From contig CACZPR010000005.1 in the NCBI GenBank assembly GCA_902783155.1, positions 58,737 to 122,736 on the forward strand: a DNA stretch of 64,000 bases. Direction: 5' to 3'. Of this stretch, positions 8,978 to 18,076 are shown in pieces. How positions within the stretch are numbered: position 1 is the first letter of the stretch; each line of letters opens with the position of its first letter. The stretch comes from an uncultured Spirochaetaceae bacterium (GTDB lineage Bacteria > Spirochaetota > Spirochaetia > Treponematales > Treponemataceae). The notes under the pieces are model-generated. The model saw only the letters and a program-made list of their open reading frames with translations. It made no database searches and was not told the origin of the DNA. Made by a program: the position numbers and the translations under genes.

Positions 8978-10180
8978 TCAATTATTTTTTTTATCAACAA
9001 CATCCGCTGGATCCAAATAGCGAATTTTTGCAGACATTTTTCCTTCAAGCATTTTTTGAACAATCACTCCTCGCAAAACCGAATTCACCAATCTCGGTGA
9101 CGCACCCAAATCGTACATGCGCAAAACGGCCTGGGCGATTGAAGCTGTGTGCAATGTTGCAAAAACCAGATGCCCGGTCAAAGCCGCCTGAACAGCAATT
9201 TCAGCAGTCTCCCTGTCACGGATTTCTCCAATAAAAATCACATCGGGGTCCTGCCGGAAAGTTCTTTTCAAAATCTCTGTAAATCCAAGTCCATGCCGTT
9301 CCAAAATCTGAACCTGGCTTACACCTTCCAAAACATATTCCGGTGGATCTTCAAGTGAAATTATTTTTTTTGAATCCCCAGTTGTACATCTGATTTCTTC
9401 CAGCATTGCCCCGGCTGTTGTCGATTTTCCAGAACCAGTCGCACCACAAATCAGAACCAGTCCATTTTCAAGTGAACAAAACTTTTTTAATGTCAAAAGC
9501 TGTTCACATGTGAATCCCAATTTGTTCAAGTCCAATGGTATTTTTTCTGGGTCCAGAAGTCTCAGAACTATTGATTCATCATCCTCCGAAAAGGCTCCGA
9601 CAGTTGGAAGAGTGGACACGCGAACAAAAACTTTTTTTCCGTTTGAGTCCAAAACAAAATGTCCGTCCTGTGGTCTCCGGCTTTCAACAACATTGAGGCT
9701 TGACAAAAGTTTTATTCTCTGTGAAAGAGCACGCCTACGTTCTTCTCCAAGCTCAATTTCGTAACAAAGTTTCCCACGGATTCTATAGCGCACAAGATTT
9801 CCTTCTATATGAATGTCCGTTGCGTCAGACTTCAACGCATTTCCAATCAGCGCATCCAAAAGTGCGGCGGCCTCGTTTTCTGAAATCTCCACACTCTTGT
9901 TTTTCAGAAAATCTTTTTCAGGTCCCTCGCCATCATGCGCAAACATCCATGAAATCTGTTTGTTAAAAGTATCCTTGTCAATCGAAACAAAAGTGCTTGA
10001 GTTTTCATCGCCACACACATTTAGTTTTGCATTCACAGCTTTTTCAAGTCTGCGTTTTAAAATCTCGTCGTCCTCGTTCAAGAGACCAAAGCTCACAGAT
10101 TTTTCATCCTGCTCCAAAACCACGGCCCCATTGTGAAGACAGAACACGGGCGAAAGTGTAAAAGCATTTCCATCTGTCAT
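8978..10180 (-). CDS. gspE: type II secretion ATPase GspE
   Basis: 400 residues. Walker A GATGSGKST (about 245), Asp-box and Walker B region DPDVIFIGEIRDRETAEIAVQAALTGH, and the ATDIHIE motif of the N2 domain are all clear. It powers pseudopilus assembly from the cytoplasm. It is about 100 residues shorter than typical GspE. The N1 domain that docks onto GspL is reduced, and I see no four-cysteine zinc module near the C-terminus. Start ATG overlaps the gspD stop as ATGA. Confidence 0.92.
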   Translation of the reverse strand: MTDGNAFTLSPVFCLHNGAVVLEQDEKSVSFGLLNEDDEILKRRLEKAVNAKLNVCGDENSSTFVSIDKDTFNKQISWMFAHDGEGPEKDFLKNKSVEISENEAAALLDALIGNALKSDATDIHIEGNLVRYRIRGKLCYEIELGEERRRALSQRIKLLSSLNVVESRRPQDGHFVLDSNGKKVFVRVSTLPTVGAFSEDDESIVLRLLDPEKIPLDLNKLGFTCEQLLTLKKFCSLENGLVLICGATGSGKSTTAGAMLEEIRCTTGDSKKIISLEDPPEYVLEGVSQVQILERHGLGFTEILKRTFRQDPDVIFIGEIRDRETAEIAVQAALTGHLVFATLHTASIAQAVLRMYDLGASPRLVNSVLRGVIVQKMLEGKMSAKIRYLDPADVVDKKNN

Positions 10181-12177
10181 TTTGATTCCTCCAAAACAAT
10201 ATTCTTGATAATTCTTTCCCTAAATTCTTTTTGATTGATTTTTGTTTCGGAAACATTTTCATCATTATCCCAATGCGGAACCAAATAGATTACCATCTCT
10301 GTTTTTTCCGATGTCCGGTTTCTTGATTTGAACAGCCATCCCAGAATCGGGATTTTTGAAATTAGCGGGGTGCGTTGTTCAATCCAGCAGTCCTCGTTTT
10401 GGATTAGTCCGCTAAGAACAATTGGTTCTCCACTTTTTCCGACAACTTCCGTCGTAATAATTTTTTCGCTGGTCGGCGGTGGATTTCCTGTTGAAGAAGA
10501 AAGGTCCGCTCCCTGTCTTGAAACTGACGCCGTGACTTTGCTTGTAATCACTCCGTCGCCACTAATCCAACCTGTCACATCTATTTTTAATCCTGACGCA
10601 ATCTCTCTTGTGACTCCAGTGTAAATCGGTTTTCCTGTTTCCGGATTCAGATTGTTGTCACGATAGCGGTAAGTGTTTGTGTTTACAAAATTGATTGTGC
10701 CGCCGCTCACTCCCTGCAAAGTTGTGTCCGCAAAAACCTGCGCACGATTTTCATTTATCGCAGTCTGCAATGATGCGGCAAATTTTAAACCAAATGCGCT
10801 TACGACATCCAGATTAAAATCAAGAACGGAGCCAAGCGAAATGGATGCGTCATTTCTGTCGCCGAACGAAAGTTTCTTTGCGGACAAAGTATTTTCCCAT
10901 TTGAAATCTTCCGTTGACTGGTACTGCATCACCAAAAGATCATAGCGGATTCTTTTTACCGGACAGTCAATTTCCTTAAGCTGCTCCAAAAGCTGTTCAT
11001 GCTGTGCCTCGTTTCCGTTGAAAAAGAAAACATTGTCCTGTGTGCTTTTCACAATCTGCGACGCATTTACTCCGGGCGGAAGGTGTGTCAAAAAATCGTC
11101 GGTGTGGATGTAGCGGAGTTTTACCACAAATGAATTTTTAGCATCGTCAAAAGATTTTATGAAATCAGCAATCTGGCTGTGGACATTTTCACTTGCAAAG
11201 CAGAGAAAACCATTTTCCTCATCTAGCGGAATTAGATTCTGTTTTCCAAAACGGTTTTCAATCAACGACATCGCCCTTGAAACTGTGTAGCTTGAAAGAC
11301 TGTGTTTTTTCCAAATCTTTCCACTGTCAGCAAGAGAATTTCCGACCGAAGAATCTGGCAGCACATAAAAAATTCCGTTGGACTCCAATGCCTGTAACGA
11401 ACAGTTTGAGCAAATCAACGAAAGTGTCTCATCAAAATCTTTTCCGCTGAACAACACACGCCTGATTCTAAAACTTGTGTCACATGCAAAAATGAATTCC
11501 TTTTCCGCCTTGGAAAAAAGTTCCTCCAGAGTGACACCGGCGGAAGCATCCTGCACATCAACAGAAAAAAGCTCCGCTCCATCCTCATTATATTTTTTTA
11601 CACAAACCTGGTCCCTTTCGCTGGAATAAGAATTTTTGTGCGAAGAGATTTTGTTAATCCTGAAATGTCCATTTTCGGAATCAACCGAATAATCTTTTCC
11701 TAAGACCCTCGCAACCGCGTCAACAAAATCGGACGCATTTTTTCCGCCTGTGTGGAGAGTAACCGGGGATTCTCCAAGCGAATCAAAAGTTATCTCGCAC
11801 TGAAATTTCTGGCTGATTTTATCAACAAGAGTGACGGGGCGGACATCGGATGCGTCAAGAAAATATCCATTGTTTCCATCAACAGAAAAAGAAACTTTCG
11901 AGACCGTCCAGACTTTTTCGGTCTTGTCAACATAAAGACGCTCGGCTCGCAGAAAACTGTCGAACGCGGAATCAAAATCCTCGCCGGCAAATCTGAACGT
12001 GGCCTTTCCGCCAACAGTGTCGTCCGCAACAATTGCAAGTCCACGGTACAGGCTGATTGAATACAGAATCTCCGAAATGTCGCGGTTCAAAAATTCAAAT
12101 CCATCAACACCGGGCTGCGAAAAAATTGTTGAACAAAAAATCAACAGACCGGCACAAAGAGCAAAAACTTTTTTCAT
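10177..12177 (-). CDS. gspD: type II secretion outer-membrane secretin GspD
   Basis: 666 residues with signal peptide (cleavage after about residue 20), an N0-type domain (DGFEFLNRDISEILYSISLYRG), N1-type repeats, and a C-terminal secretin domain with the signature VVGKSGEPIVLSGLIQ...TPLISKIPILGWLFKS. The secretin forms the outer-membrane gate. It is the first gene of the train. Upstream, a TTTACA box (12234-12239, minus) and a TATATA-rich -10 region (12210-12222), followed by GGAGG before the ATG, look like the operon promoter. Confidence 0.92.
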   Translation of the reverse strand: MKKVFALCAGLLIFCSTIFSQPGVDGFEFLNRDISEILYSISLYRGLAIVADDTVGGKATFRFAGEDFDSAFDSFLRAERLYVDKTEKVWTVSKVSFSVDGNNGYFLDASDVRPVTLVDKISQKFQCEITFDSLGESPVTLHTGGKNASDFVDAVARVLGKDYSVDSENGHFRINKISSHKNSYSSERDQVCVKKYNEDGAELFSVDVQDASAGVTLEELFSKAEKEFIFACDTSFRIRRVLFSGKDFDETLSLICSNCSLQALESNGIFYVLPDSSVGNSLADSGKIWKKHSLSSYTVSRAMSLIENRFGKQNLIPLDEENGFLCFASENVHSQIADFIKSFDDAKNSFVVKLRYIHTDDFLTHLPPGVNASQIVKSTQDNVFFFNGNEAQHEQLLEQLKEIDCPVKRIRYDLLVMQYQSTEDFKWENTLSAKKLSFGDRNDASISLGSVLDFNLDVVSAFGLKFAASLQTAINENRAQVFADTTLQGVSGGTINFVNTNTYRYRDNNLNPETGKPIYTGVTREIASGLKIDVTGWISGDGVITSKVTASVSRQGADLSSSTGNPPPTSEKIITTEVVGKSGEPIVLSGLIQNEDCWIEQRTPLISKIPILGWLFKSRNRTSEKTEMVIYLVPHWDNDENVSETKINQKEFRERIIKNIVLEESK

Positions 12178-12312
12178 ATAGCCTCCAGCTTTTTCACGCT
12201 TCTGCTATATATATATGCCCTGAAAATCACCAATGTAAAAAAATTTGCAAATTTTTTTTGGATTTTTGAAAAAAAGTTTGAGAAGAATGGAAATGTTTTT
12301 TTGATTTAAGAA

Positions 12313-12834
12313 CTAGCGGTTCTCTTTTAGATTGCGCTCACGGATTTGGTTTTCCAAAACTGCCAGAGCTTTTTTAAACGCACCGTCATCGCTTCCGGCA
12401 ATCACTGAATCACAGAGACTGCTGATTTGGGTTACGTGCATCAAAATCTCCTGCTCAAGTTTTGCGGCATCAATAGTTGCGACGGAACTCATCTGGTTCA
12501 CGCTTTCGTCCAGAGTCTCTATGCGTTTTTTTTCAGGAAAATTTTTTTCGGGAAGTGCGTTGGTCTTCAGCACAAGATTGTCGAGCGAAGTCTGAATTTG
12601 CGAAATCAAACCAAGAGCGGGACGGTCAGATTCTGTTGACACTTTCCGGCTGTGGATTCGGTTTTGAATCAAAATAAAATCAACTGCGGCAAGCAAAAAA
12701 AGTGCGACGACTATCGCAATCCTTGCCGCCAGCGGGAGCGGTTTTGCAATAAAAAGCCAGATTGCCCCTCCAAGAAGGGCAAGCAAAATCACGGAGCAAA
12801 GCACAATCAATATGGAATTATTTTTTTTGTCCAT
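12313..12834 (-). CDS. two-helix membrane protein, unknown function
   Basis: 173 residues. Two adjacent membrane helices (ILIVLCSVILLALLGGAIWLF and AARIAIVVALFLLAAVDFIL) are followed by a cytoplasmic or periplasmic helical tail of about 110 residues with coiled-coil character. No family recognised. It follows the HD-GYP gene immediately; the frame extends to a TTG at 12846 that overlaps the HD-GYP stop, but ATG 12834 is a normal choice. Co-transcription suggests a partner of the HD-GYP protein; that is inference. Confidence 0.65.
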   Translation of the reverse strand: MDKKNNSILIVLCSVILLALLGGAIWLFIAKPLPLAARIAIVVALFLLAAVDFILIQNRIHSRKVSTESDRPALGLISQIQTSLDNLVLKTNALPEKNFPEKKRIETLDESVNQMSSVATIDAAKLEQEILMHVTQISSLCDSVIAGSDDGAFKKALAVLENQIRERNLKENR

Positions 12835-12842
12835 TTTTGTTT

Positions 12843-14621
12843 TCAACGCTCCGCCCCGTCAGATTCAGAAGACCCGTCGCTACTGTCAAAATTCTGGAAC
12901 ATCTGGTTGTAATGCTCCCGAAGTTTTTCCTTGGCACTCTTGAATGCGGCGACAACGGAAGGATCGAATCTTTTTCCGCTGTACTCGGAGATAATTCCAC
13001 ATGCCTCCTCGAACTGGTAGCGGTTTCTAGCGACATGTCTTGAAGATATAGAATCGAACACATCCGCGACTGCTACAATTCTTGCGGAAAGTGGAATCTC
13101 AACTTCAATGAGACCATTCGGCTGTCCAGTTCCGTTCCACCATTCGTGGTGATAGAGAGTCACCTCATGGGCAAGACGGTAGAAAAGGTCGTCGGGATTT
13201 GAGACTATCATCCTGTTCACAATCTGCATACCGAGTATGGTGTGGGATTTCAGTATGCTTCTTTCTTCATCGCTCAGGTTGCGTCTTTTCAAAACATCAG
13301 CAGGAACAAGGAATTTTCCGACATCATGCAGGGGGGCAACCTGTCCAAGAGTCTCCATGTATGAGTCGGTCAGGATTTCGGTGTAGATTCCCATGCGCCT
13401 AAGCTCACGCGCGATAACGAAAGTATAGTTGCTCACGCGTCTCATGTGTGCCGCCGTTGCTGAGTCATGGTCGGCCACAAACTGTATAGCCCCGGAAATC
13501 AGCTTGTCACGCATTGCAACGGAACGGCTCTTTACTGATTTGAGAGAAGCGGCAAGGGCGATGTTCTGTTTTTCAAGGAAGTCTCCATGCTCCGTCTCTT
13601 CCGTTATGTCGTGCAAAGTTATGACATAGCCCAGCAGACTTTTTTCGCTTCCCATGCGGTGCAGGTCGTAATCAAAAATCATGTTGCCGATTCTGATTAT
13701 ATCATCATCCGGTGAAAGCACTTCGTGAATCTGCGGAACGATTATGTTCTGAAGCTCCGAACAAGTCTTTTTACGTGAAAAGGAATTCTCCGAGAGCGAC
13801 TTGTATTCAGGGAAAAGAACCTTCGCGGCCCTGTTTGCATATCTCACATAAAATCTGTTGTCTATTATGAACAGCGGATTTTCAAGGGAATTGAAAACCT
13901 CGATGCGGGAAACGTCGTAAAGGTTCGACACTTTTTTTTCTTTAATGAAGATAAGCGCAATGATGACACCCACAACACATGCCGCAGGAACAAGAGGCAT
14001 ACGCTTTGTGTACAGGCTGAAAACAAGGTCCGCAAAAATGATAAGCTGCGGAATGAATGCCAGATAGAAAAAGTGGTGCTGGATTTTGTATCTATCTTTG
14101 TGGGAAAGGTAGCAGGCCCGTATGAATACAGAGAACTGCATCACCAGGAACATGGCGACCATGCAGAGGAAGAATATTCGGTAAGGAGTCCACTCCAGAT
14201 TGACGAACCTCACACCGTCAATATCAATGGTACTGAAATCCCCGCAGAACCATCCAAACACACCGGTCCCACCCGGAGTGGCAGCAAGGACAGGGAAACT
14301 CACGGCAAGCACTATCACACCCAGAACGCTGACAGAAAACTTTCTGACATTCTCGTTATAGACATAGCAGAAAATAATAAAGAGGGTGACCACCAAAAAC
14401 AGAGTCTGCACATACTGAACTTTCAGACCTATGGTTATGCCCCTGTCGCTAAAGCCTATCACATGGATTATAGTTCCAAGCGTGTAGCCCAAAACACCGT
14501 TCAGTGCGGAGATTACATATTTCTTTGCCTCGGAGGCACGCCCCCATGTCAGTGCGGCAATCGCAAACACCAGGAAAAAGGCCGCACCCCACAGTAAGCC
14601 GGTATAAATATTAAAATCCAT
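12843..14621 (-). CDS. membrane-anchored PAS/HD-GYP phosphodiesterase
   Basis: 592 residues. About eight hydrophobic helices in the first 230 residues look like the 7TM sensor region found on histidine kinases. A PAS-like segment follows (FNSLENPLFIIDNRFYVRYANRAA). The last 200 residues are an HD-GYP domain with HDVGK and HHEWWNGTGQPNGL. Such enzymes hydrolyse cyclic di-GMP (or related dinucleotides) with a di- or tri-iron centre; all His/Asp ligands I can check are present, with GYP changed to GQP. Start ATG 14621 has GGAGGGAGAGG upstream. Confidence 0.88.
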   Translation of the reverse strand: MDFNIYTGLLWGAAFFLVFAIAALTWGRASEAKKYVISALNGVLGYTLGTIIHVIGFSDRGITIGLKVQYVQTLFLVVTLFIIFCYVYNENVRKFSVSVLGVIVLAVSFPVLAATPGGTGVFGWFCGDFSTIDIDGVRFVNLEWTPYRIFFLCMVAMFLVMQFSVFIRACYLSHKDRYKIQHHFFYLAFIPQLIIFADLVFSLYTKRMPLVPAACVVGVIIALIFIKEKKVSNLYDVSRIEVFNSLENPLFIIDNRFYVRYANRAAKVLFPEYKSLSENSFSRKKTCSELQNIIVPQIHEVLSPDDDIIRIGNMIFDYDLHRMGSEKSLLGYVITLHDITEETEHGDFLEKQNIALAASLKSVKSRSVAMRDKLISGAIQFVADHDSATAAHMRRVSNYTFVIARELRRMGIYTEILTDSYMETLGQVAPLHDVGKFLVPADVLKRRNLSDEERSILKSHTILGMQIVNRMIVSNPDDLFYRLAHEVTLYHHEWWNGTGQPNGLIEVEIPLSARIVAVADVFDSISSRHVARNRYQFEEACGIISEYSGKRFDPSVVAAFKSAKEKLREHYNQMFQNFDSSDGSSESDGAER

Positions 14622-14675
14622 TTTCCTCTCCCTCCTAATACAGCAACACGAACAGCCGCAGCATGATGTAAAGAA

Positions 14676-15152
14676 CTAGAACTTGTAGATGGCGTATATG
14701 TTGTTATAGTTGTACAGGGCCATCATCAGAACAGTCCTGAGGGCCTCGGATTCCGACAGTGCCAATACCGTTCCGCTTCCGTCAGCCTTTGTGTTGTAGG
14801 TCAAGGAGCATTTTGTGTTGTGTCCGCTCTCAATCGCCTTTTTGATTCCCTCGCAGTAGCCGGCGTATTTCAGTATGTTTCCAAGCTGGGAAACGCTCAG
14901 AGTTCCAGTGTATGTGAAGGTCAGCTTTCCGTCGTAGGCTGTGTCGAGACTTTCAATCACCAGTTTTTCAGCAGCAAGGGCATAGATGTCATCCCGGGGA
15001 ACATTCAGATATAGATTCAATGTTGAAGTCGCAGATGACGACGACGATGTTGACGAGCCGCTTCCGGATGTCGTCGCAAGAGAAGAAAGACAGCCCGAAA
15101 GCCCCACTACCAAAGCCACAACGGCGGCAACAACAAGAGATGCTTTTTTCAT
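14676..15152 (-). CDS. small lipoprotein with Ser-rich linker
   Basis: 158 residues. Signal peptide with lipobox VGLSGC, then a Ser/Thr/Gly-rich tether of about 25 residues, then a compact domain (LNLYLNVPRDDIYALAAEKLVIESL...). I recognise no family. The true start is ATG 15152 behind GAGGAG; the open frame extends 23 codons upstream without support. It lies between the HD-GYP gene and a divergent degenerate HD-GYP gene. Confidence 0.7.
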   Translation of the reverse strand: MKKASLVVAAVVALVVGLSGCLSSLATTSGSGSSTSSSSSATSTLNLYLNVPRDDIYALAAEKLVIESLDTAYDGKLTFTYTGTLSVSQLGNILKYAGYCEGIKKAIESGHNTKCSLTYNTKADGSGTVLALSESEALRTVLMMALYNYNNIYAIYKF

Positions 15153-15281
15153 TCCAAGACTCCTCTTTTTAAGTTTGTGTAGTAGATTATAACCCATCTT
15201 CAATGATTTTGCTAGTGTCAAAATAGGTTTTTCGTGACGGGTGAAAAATGGGGGCGGATTCCATTTTATCGCTGATTGTGG

Positions 15282-15296
15282 TAGAATCTATTAAAA
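15282..15296 (+). promoter_or_regulatory. predicted extended -10 promoter abutting a start codon
   Basis: TGg-TAGAAT (extended -10, hexamer 15282-15287) ends nine bases before ATG 15296. The -35 region 17 bases upstream (TTCCAT) is weak, as is usual with an extended -10. No ribosome binding site lies between, so a leaderless or nearly leaderless mRNA is predicted. Confidence 0.45.
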
Positions 15297-16189
15297 TGAG
15301 ACGCAGGGGCATTTTTTTTATCATCCTTATTCTACAGGCCACGAGCCTTTTTCCACTTGCCGCAGAGGAGCTTTCCGCCGGACAGGATTTTGGGGATGAT
15401 TTTTCCCTGTCGATGTTCACGCTGAAGGAGCTTTTCCAGCAGCAGGACGACGGTGGACAGGACCTGAAGGAACTTATGAACATGGCGGTCCTGGGCTTGA
15501 TTGTGCTTTTCGCCATAGGGGTAGCCGTCGCGATTATTGTCCATATAGTCAACCGAAGAAAAAAGACAAAGAACACCGCAAGATTCCGGGAGACAAGGGC
15601 CATCGTAATCAACACAAAAATGGATTCGGTCAGCGGGGAAGAGTTTTCGCGCATAATCGACAGCGGATTGGTGCTTGCAAAAAAGGTTGACTCGTACACA
15701 GGCAGAAATTATTCCACCGTCCTTCCAGCACTTGTCTATGACACTGCAATCCAGATGGGGATGGACAAAAAGACTGCCGCGGAATACTTCTGTGCCTCAT
15801 TTTTTTACGACTGCGGTTTTCTGGAGATTCCCGGGGAGCTCTTTTTTGGCGAAATCCTCACAAAAAAAGAAAAATTGTCCTTTAAAAAACATGTCCTGCA
15901 TTTCGAGGACCAGATTTCCTCTCTTCCAAGGGAGCTTTTCATCGAAGCATACAACGCATGCTGCTTCCACCACGAGAACTGGAATGGAACCGGCTACCCC
16001 GAGGGGCTGATTGGTGACGAGATTCCATTGGTGGCCCGGATTCTGCATGTCGTGGAAAGCTACCTTTCGCTGCGGTCAAAGGGAACCTACCACAAGGGTC
16101 TCTCCAAAAAAAGCGCGATAAGGGATTTAAGGGGGCGCGCAGGAATTTACGACCCGGCCATTATAGACATCATTGAAAGTTTAGTATAA
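15296..16189 (+). CDS. degenerate HD-GYP protein, membrane anchored
   Basis: 297 residues: signal-type N-terminus (RRRGIFFIILILQATSLFPLAA), a second membrane helix (about 80-100), and an HD-GYP-like domain. The second half of the motif set is intact (HHENWNGTGYPEGL), but the position that should read HD-x-GK reads YDCGF, and the first conserved His region is also altered. Loss of these metal ligands predicts a non-catalytic, perhaps dinucleotide-binding, protein. I chose ATG 15296 because it opens a proper signal sequence; a start at 15248 is possible. It directly precedes glmS. Confidence 0.75.
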   Translation: MRRRGIFFIILILQATSLFPLAAEELSAGQDFGDDFSLSMFTLKELFQQQDDGGQDLKELMNMAVLGLIVLFAIGVAVAIIVHIVNRRKKTKNTARFRETRAIVINTKMDSVSGEEFSRIIDSGLVLAKKVDSYTGRNYSTVLPALVYDTAIQMGMDKKTAAEYFCASFFYDCGFLEIPGELFFGEILTKKEKLSFKKHVLHFEDQISSLPRELFIEAYNACCFHHENWNGTGYPEGLIGDEIPLVARILHVVESYLSLRSKGTYHKGLSKKSAIRDLRGRAGIYDPAIIDIIESLV

Positions 16190-16224
16190 TTTTATAGAAG
16201 ATTTTGATTCGGGAGGACGGTCCT

Positions 16225-18069
16225 ATGTGTGGAATTGTCGGATATGTTGGGGAAAAGAAGGCCACACCTATATTGGTAAACGCGCTAAAGATGCTTGAGT
16301 ACAGGGGCTACGACAGTGCGGGCATTGCCGTATTCAACGGCGAGGACATAGTTGTACGGAAAGTAAAGGGCGCGCTCAAATGTCTTGAGGAGCATATCGC
16401 CAAGGAAGTTATTGACGGCTCACTCGGAATCGGCCACACAAGATGGGCAACGCACGGGGAACCCAGCGACATAAACGCACATCCGCAGACAAATGTGAGC
16501 GGAACGATTGCCGTGGTCCACAACGGTATAATAGAAAATTTCTCAAAGCTCAAGGCATGGCTGCAGGAACAGGGCATAGTCTTCAGAAGCCAGACCGATA
16601 CGGAGGTTGTCGCCCACCTCATAAACTATTTCTACGAGCAGTCCGGGGACATTCTTTCGGCTGTATTGAACGCCCTTCACCGTCTTGAGGGAAGCTACGC
16701 GCTTGGTGTAATATGCAGGGACTTCCCGGACAGAATCATTGCGGCAAGAAAGGAAAGCCCTTTGATTATCGGTCTTGGAGAGGGGGAAAACTTTTTGGCA
16801 AGCGATGTTCCGGCAGTTCTGGAGCATACACGCAAAGTCTACTACCTTGACCAGAAGCAGGTTGCCGTCCTCTACAACGACCATGTTGACCTGTACGACG
16901 ACCAGGGCACGAAAGTAATCAAGGAGCCAAGCCATGTTGACTGGGACCTTGCCTCGGCCAAAAAAGATGGATACGCACACTTCATGCTCAAGGAAATCCA
17001 CGAGCAGCCAAAGGCACTCACCGACACTCTCAGGCCACGCTTTGTCATGGAAAAGGGCAGGCCTGTTGACATCAATTTTGAGGAACTGAAGCTCACTCCG
17101 GAGGACTGGAAAAAGGCAAAACGCATTGTGATTACAGCATGTGGAACAGCCTACCATGCGGGTGTTGTCGCCCGATATGCCTTTGAAAAATTTGCGCGCA
17201 TCCCGGTTGTTGTTGATGTCGCATCGGAATTCCGCTACAGAAATCCAATACTGAACGAGGACGACATCTTTATTGTAATCAGCCAGTCTGGTGAAACGGC
17301 GGACACACTTGCGGCAATGAGGCTGGCCAAGTCAAAGGGTGTTCACATTATCGCAATCACAAACTGCGTTGGTTCCACCGTAAGCCGGGAAGCGGACGAT
17401 GTAATCTACACATGGGCGGGACCAGAGATTGCTGTGGCATCGACCAAGGCATACACAACCCAGCTCGCGTGCCTCTATCTTCTTGCGCTCAAAAGCGGAT
17501 TCAGCCGTGGGATTCTTTCAGGCGACGAATACAAAAATCTTCTGGAGCAGCTCAACCAGATTCCGTCAAAGGTGGAGGAGGTTCTGAAGGACCAGAGCAC
17601 AATCCAGAAATTTGTGGACAGAAATTTCAACAAGTCCAAGGTGTTCTTCATCGGACGGCTCTTTGACAACGCAACAAGTCTGGAGTGCGCCCTCAAGCTG
17701 AAGGAAGTAAGCTACATGCACAGCGAGGCATTTGCGGCGGGAGAACTGAAGCACGGTCCAATCGCGCTGATGGATTCAACGACCCTTGTTGTCGCCACGG
17801 CCACAGACCCGGAGCTTTACGAAAAGATTGCGAGCAACGTAATCGAAGTGAAGAGCCGAAACGCATCCACGCTTATAATCACACAGGCGGACAGGGACAC
17901 ATTCAAGGACACCGCGGACGAGGTTATACGGATTCCCGCTGTCGAAAGTTCCTTCGCGCCACTTGTCTCGGTGGTTCCGGCACAGCTTTTCTCCTACTAC
18001 TGCGCAATCCTCAGGGGCAACGACCCGGACAAGCCACGCAATCTGGCAAAATCGGTGACAGTGGAGTAA
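16225..18069 (+). CDS. glmS: glutamine-fructose-6-phosphate aminotransferase (isomerising)
   Basis: 614 residues, normal family length. Start is fixed by the catalytic Cys that must follow Met: MCGIVGYVG, with GGGAGGA upstream; the 7-codon longer frame is discarded. Glutaminase half with GIGHTRWATHG; two SIS sugar-phosphate domains with ACGTAYHAG and SQSGETADT; C-terminus KSVTVE. It converts fructose-6-phosphate and glutamine to glucosamine-6-phosphate for cell-envelope synthesis. A TATAAT box (16185-16190) overlaps the stop of the upstream gene and could give glmS its own start. I see no glmS ribozyme. glnA follows after 7 bases, linking glutamine use and synthesis. Confidence 0.97.
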   Translation: MCGIVGYVGEKKATPILVNALKMLEYRGYDSAGIAVFNGEDIVVRKVKGALKCLEEHIAKEVIDGSLGIGHTRWATHGEPSDINAHPQTNVSGTIAVVHNGIIENFSKLKAWLQEQGIVFRSQTDTEVVAHLINYFYEQSGDILSAVLNALHRLEGSYALGVICRDFPDRIIAARKESPLIIGLGEGENFLASDVPAVLEHTRKVYYLDQKQVAVLYNDHVDLYDDQGTKVIKEPSHVDWDLASAKKDGYAHFMLKEIHEQPKALTDTLRPRFVMEKGRPVDINFEELKLTPEDWKKAKRIVITACGTAYHAGVVARYAFEKFARIPVVVDVASEFRYRNPILNEDDIFIVISQSGETADTLAAMRLAKSKGVHIIAITNCVGSTVSREADDVIYTWAGPEIAVASTKAYTTQLACLYLLALKSGFSRGILSGDEYKNLLEQLNQIPSKVEEVLKDQSTIQKFVDRNFNKSKVFFIGRLFDNATSLECALKLKEVSYMHSEAFAAGELKHGPIALMDSTTLVVATATDPELYEKIASNVIEVKSRNASTLIITQADRDTFKDTADEVIRIPAVESSFAPLVSVVPAQLFSYYCAILRGNDPDKPRNLAKSVTVE

Positions 18070-18076
18070 AAATAGA

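Noticed and set aside
16090..16224. glmS ribozyme before glmS
   Set aside because: Only about 35 bases separate the genes; the ribozyme core (roughly 150 bases) cannot fit.
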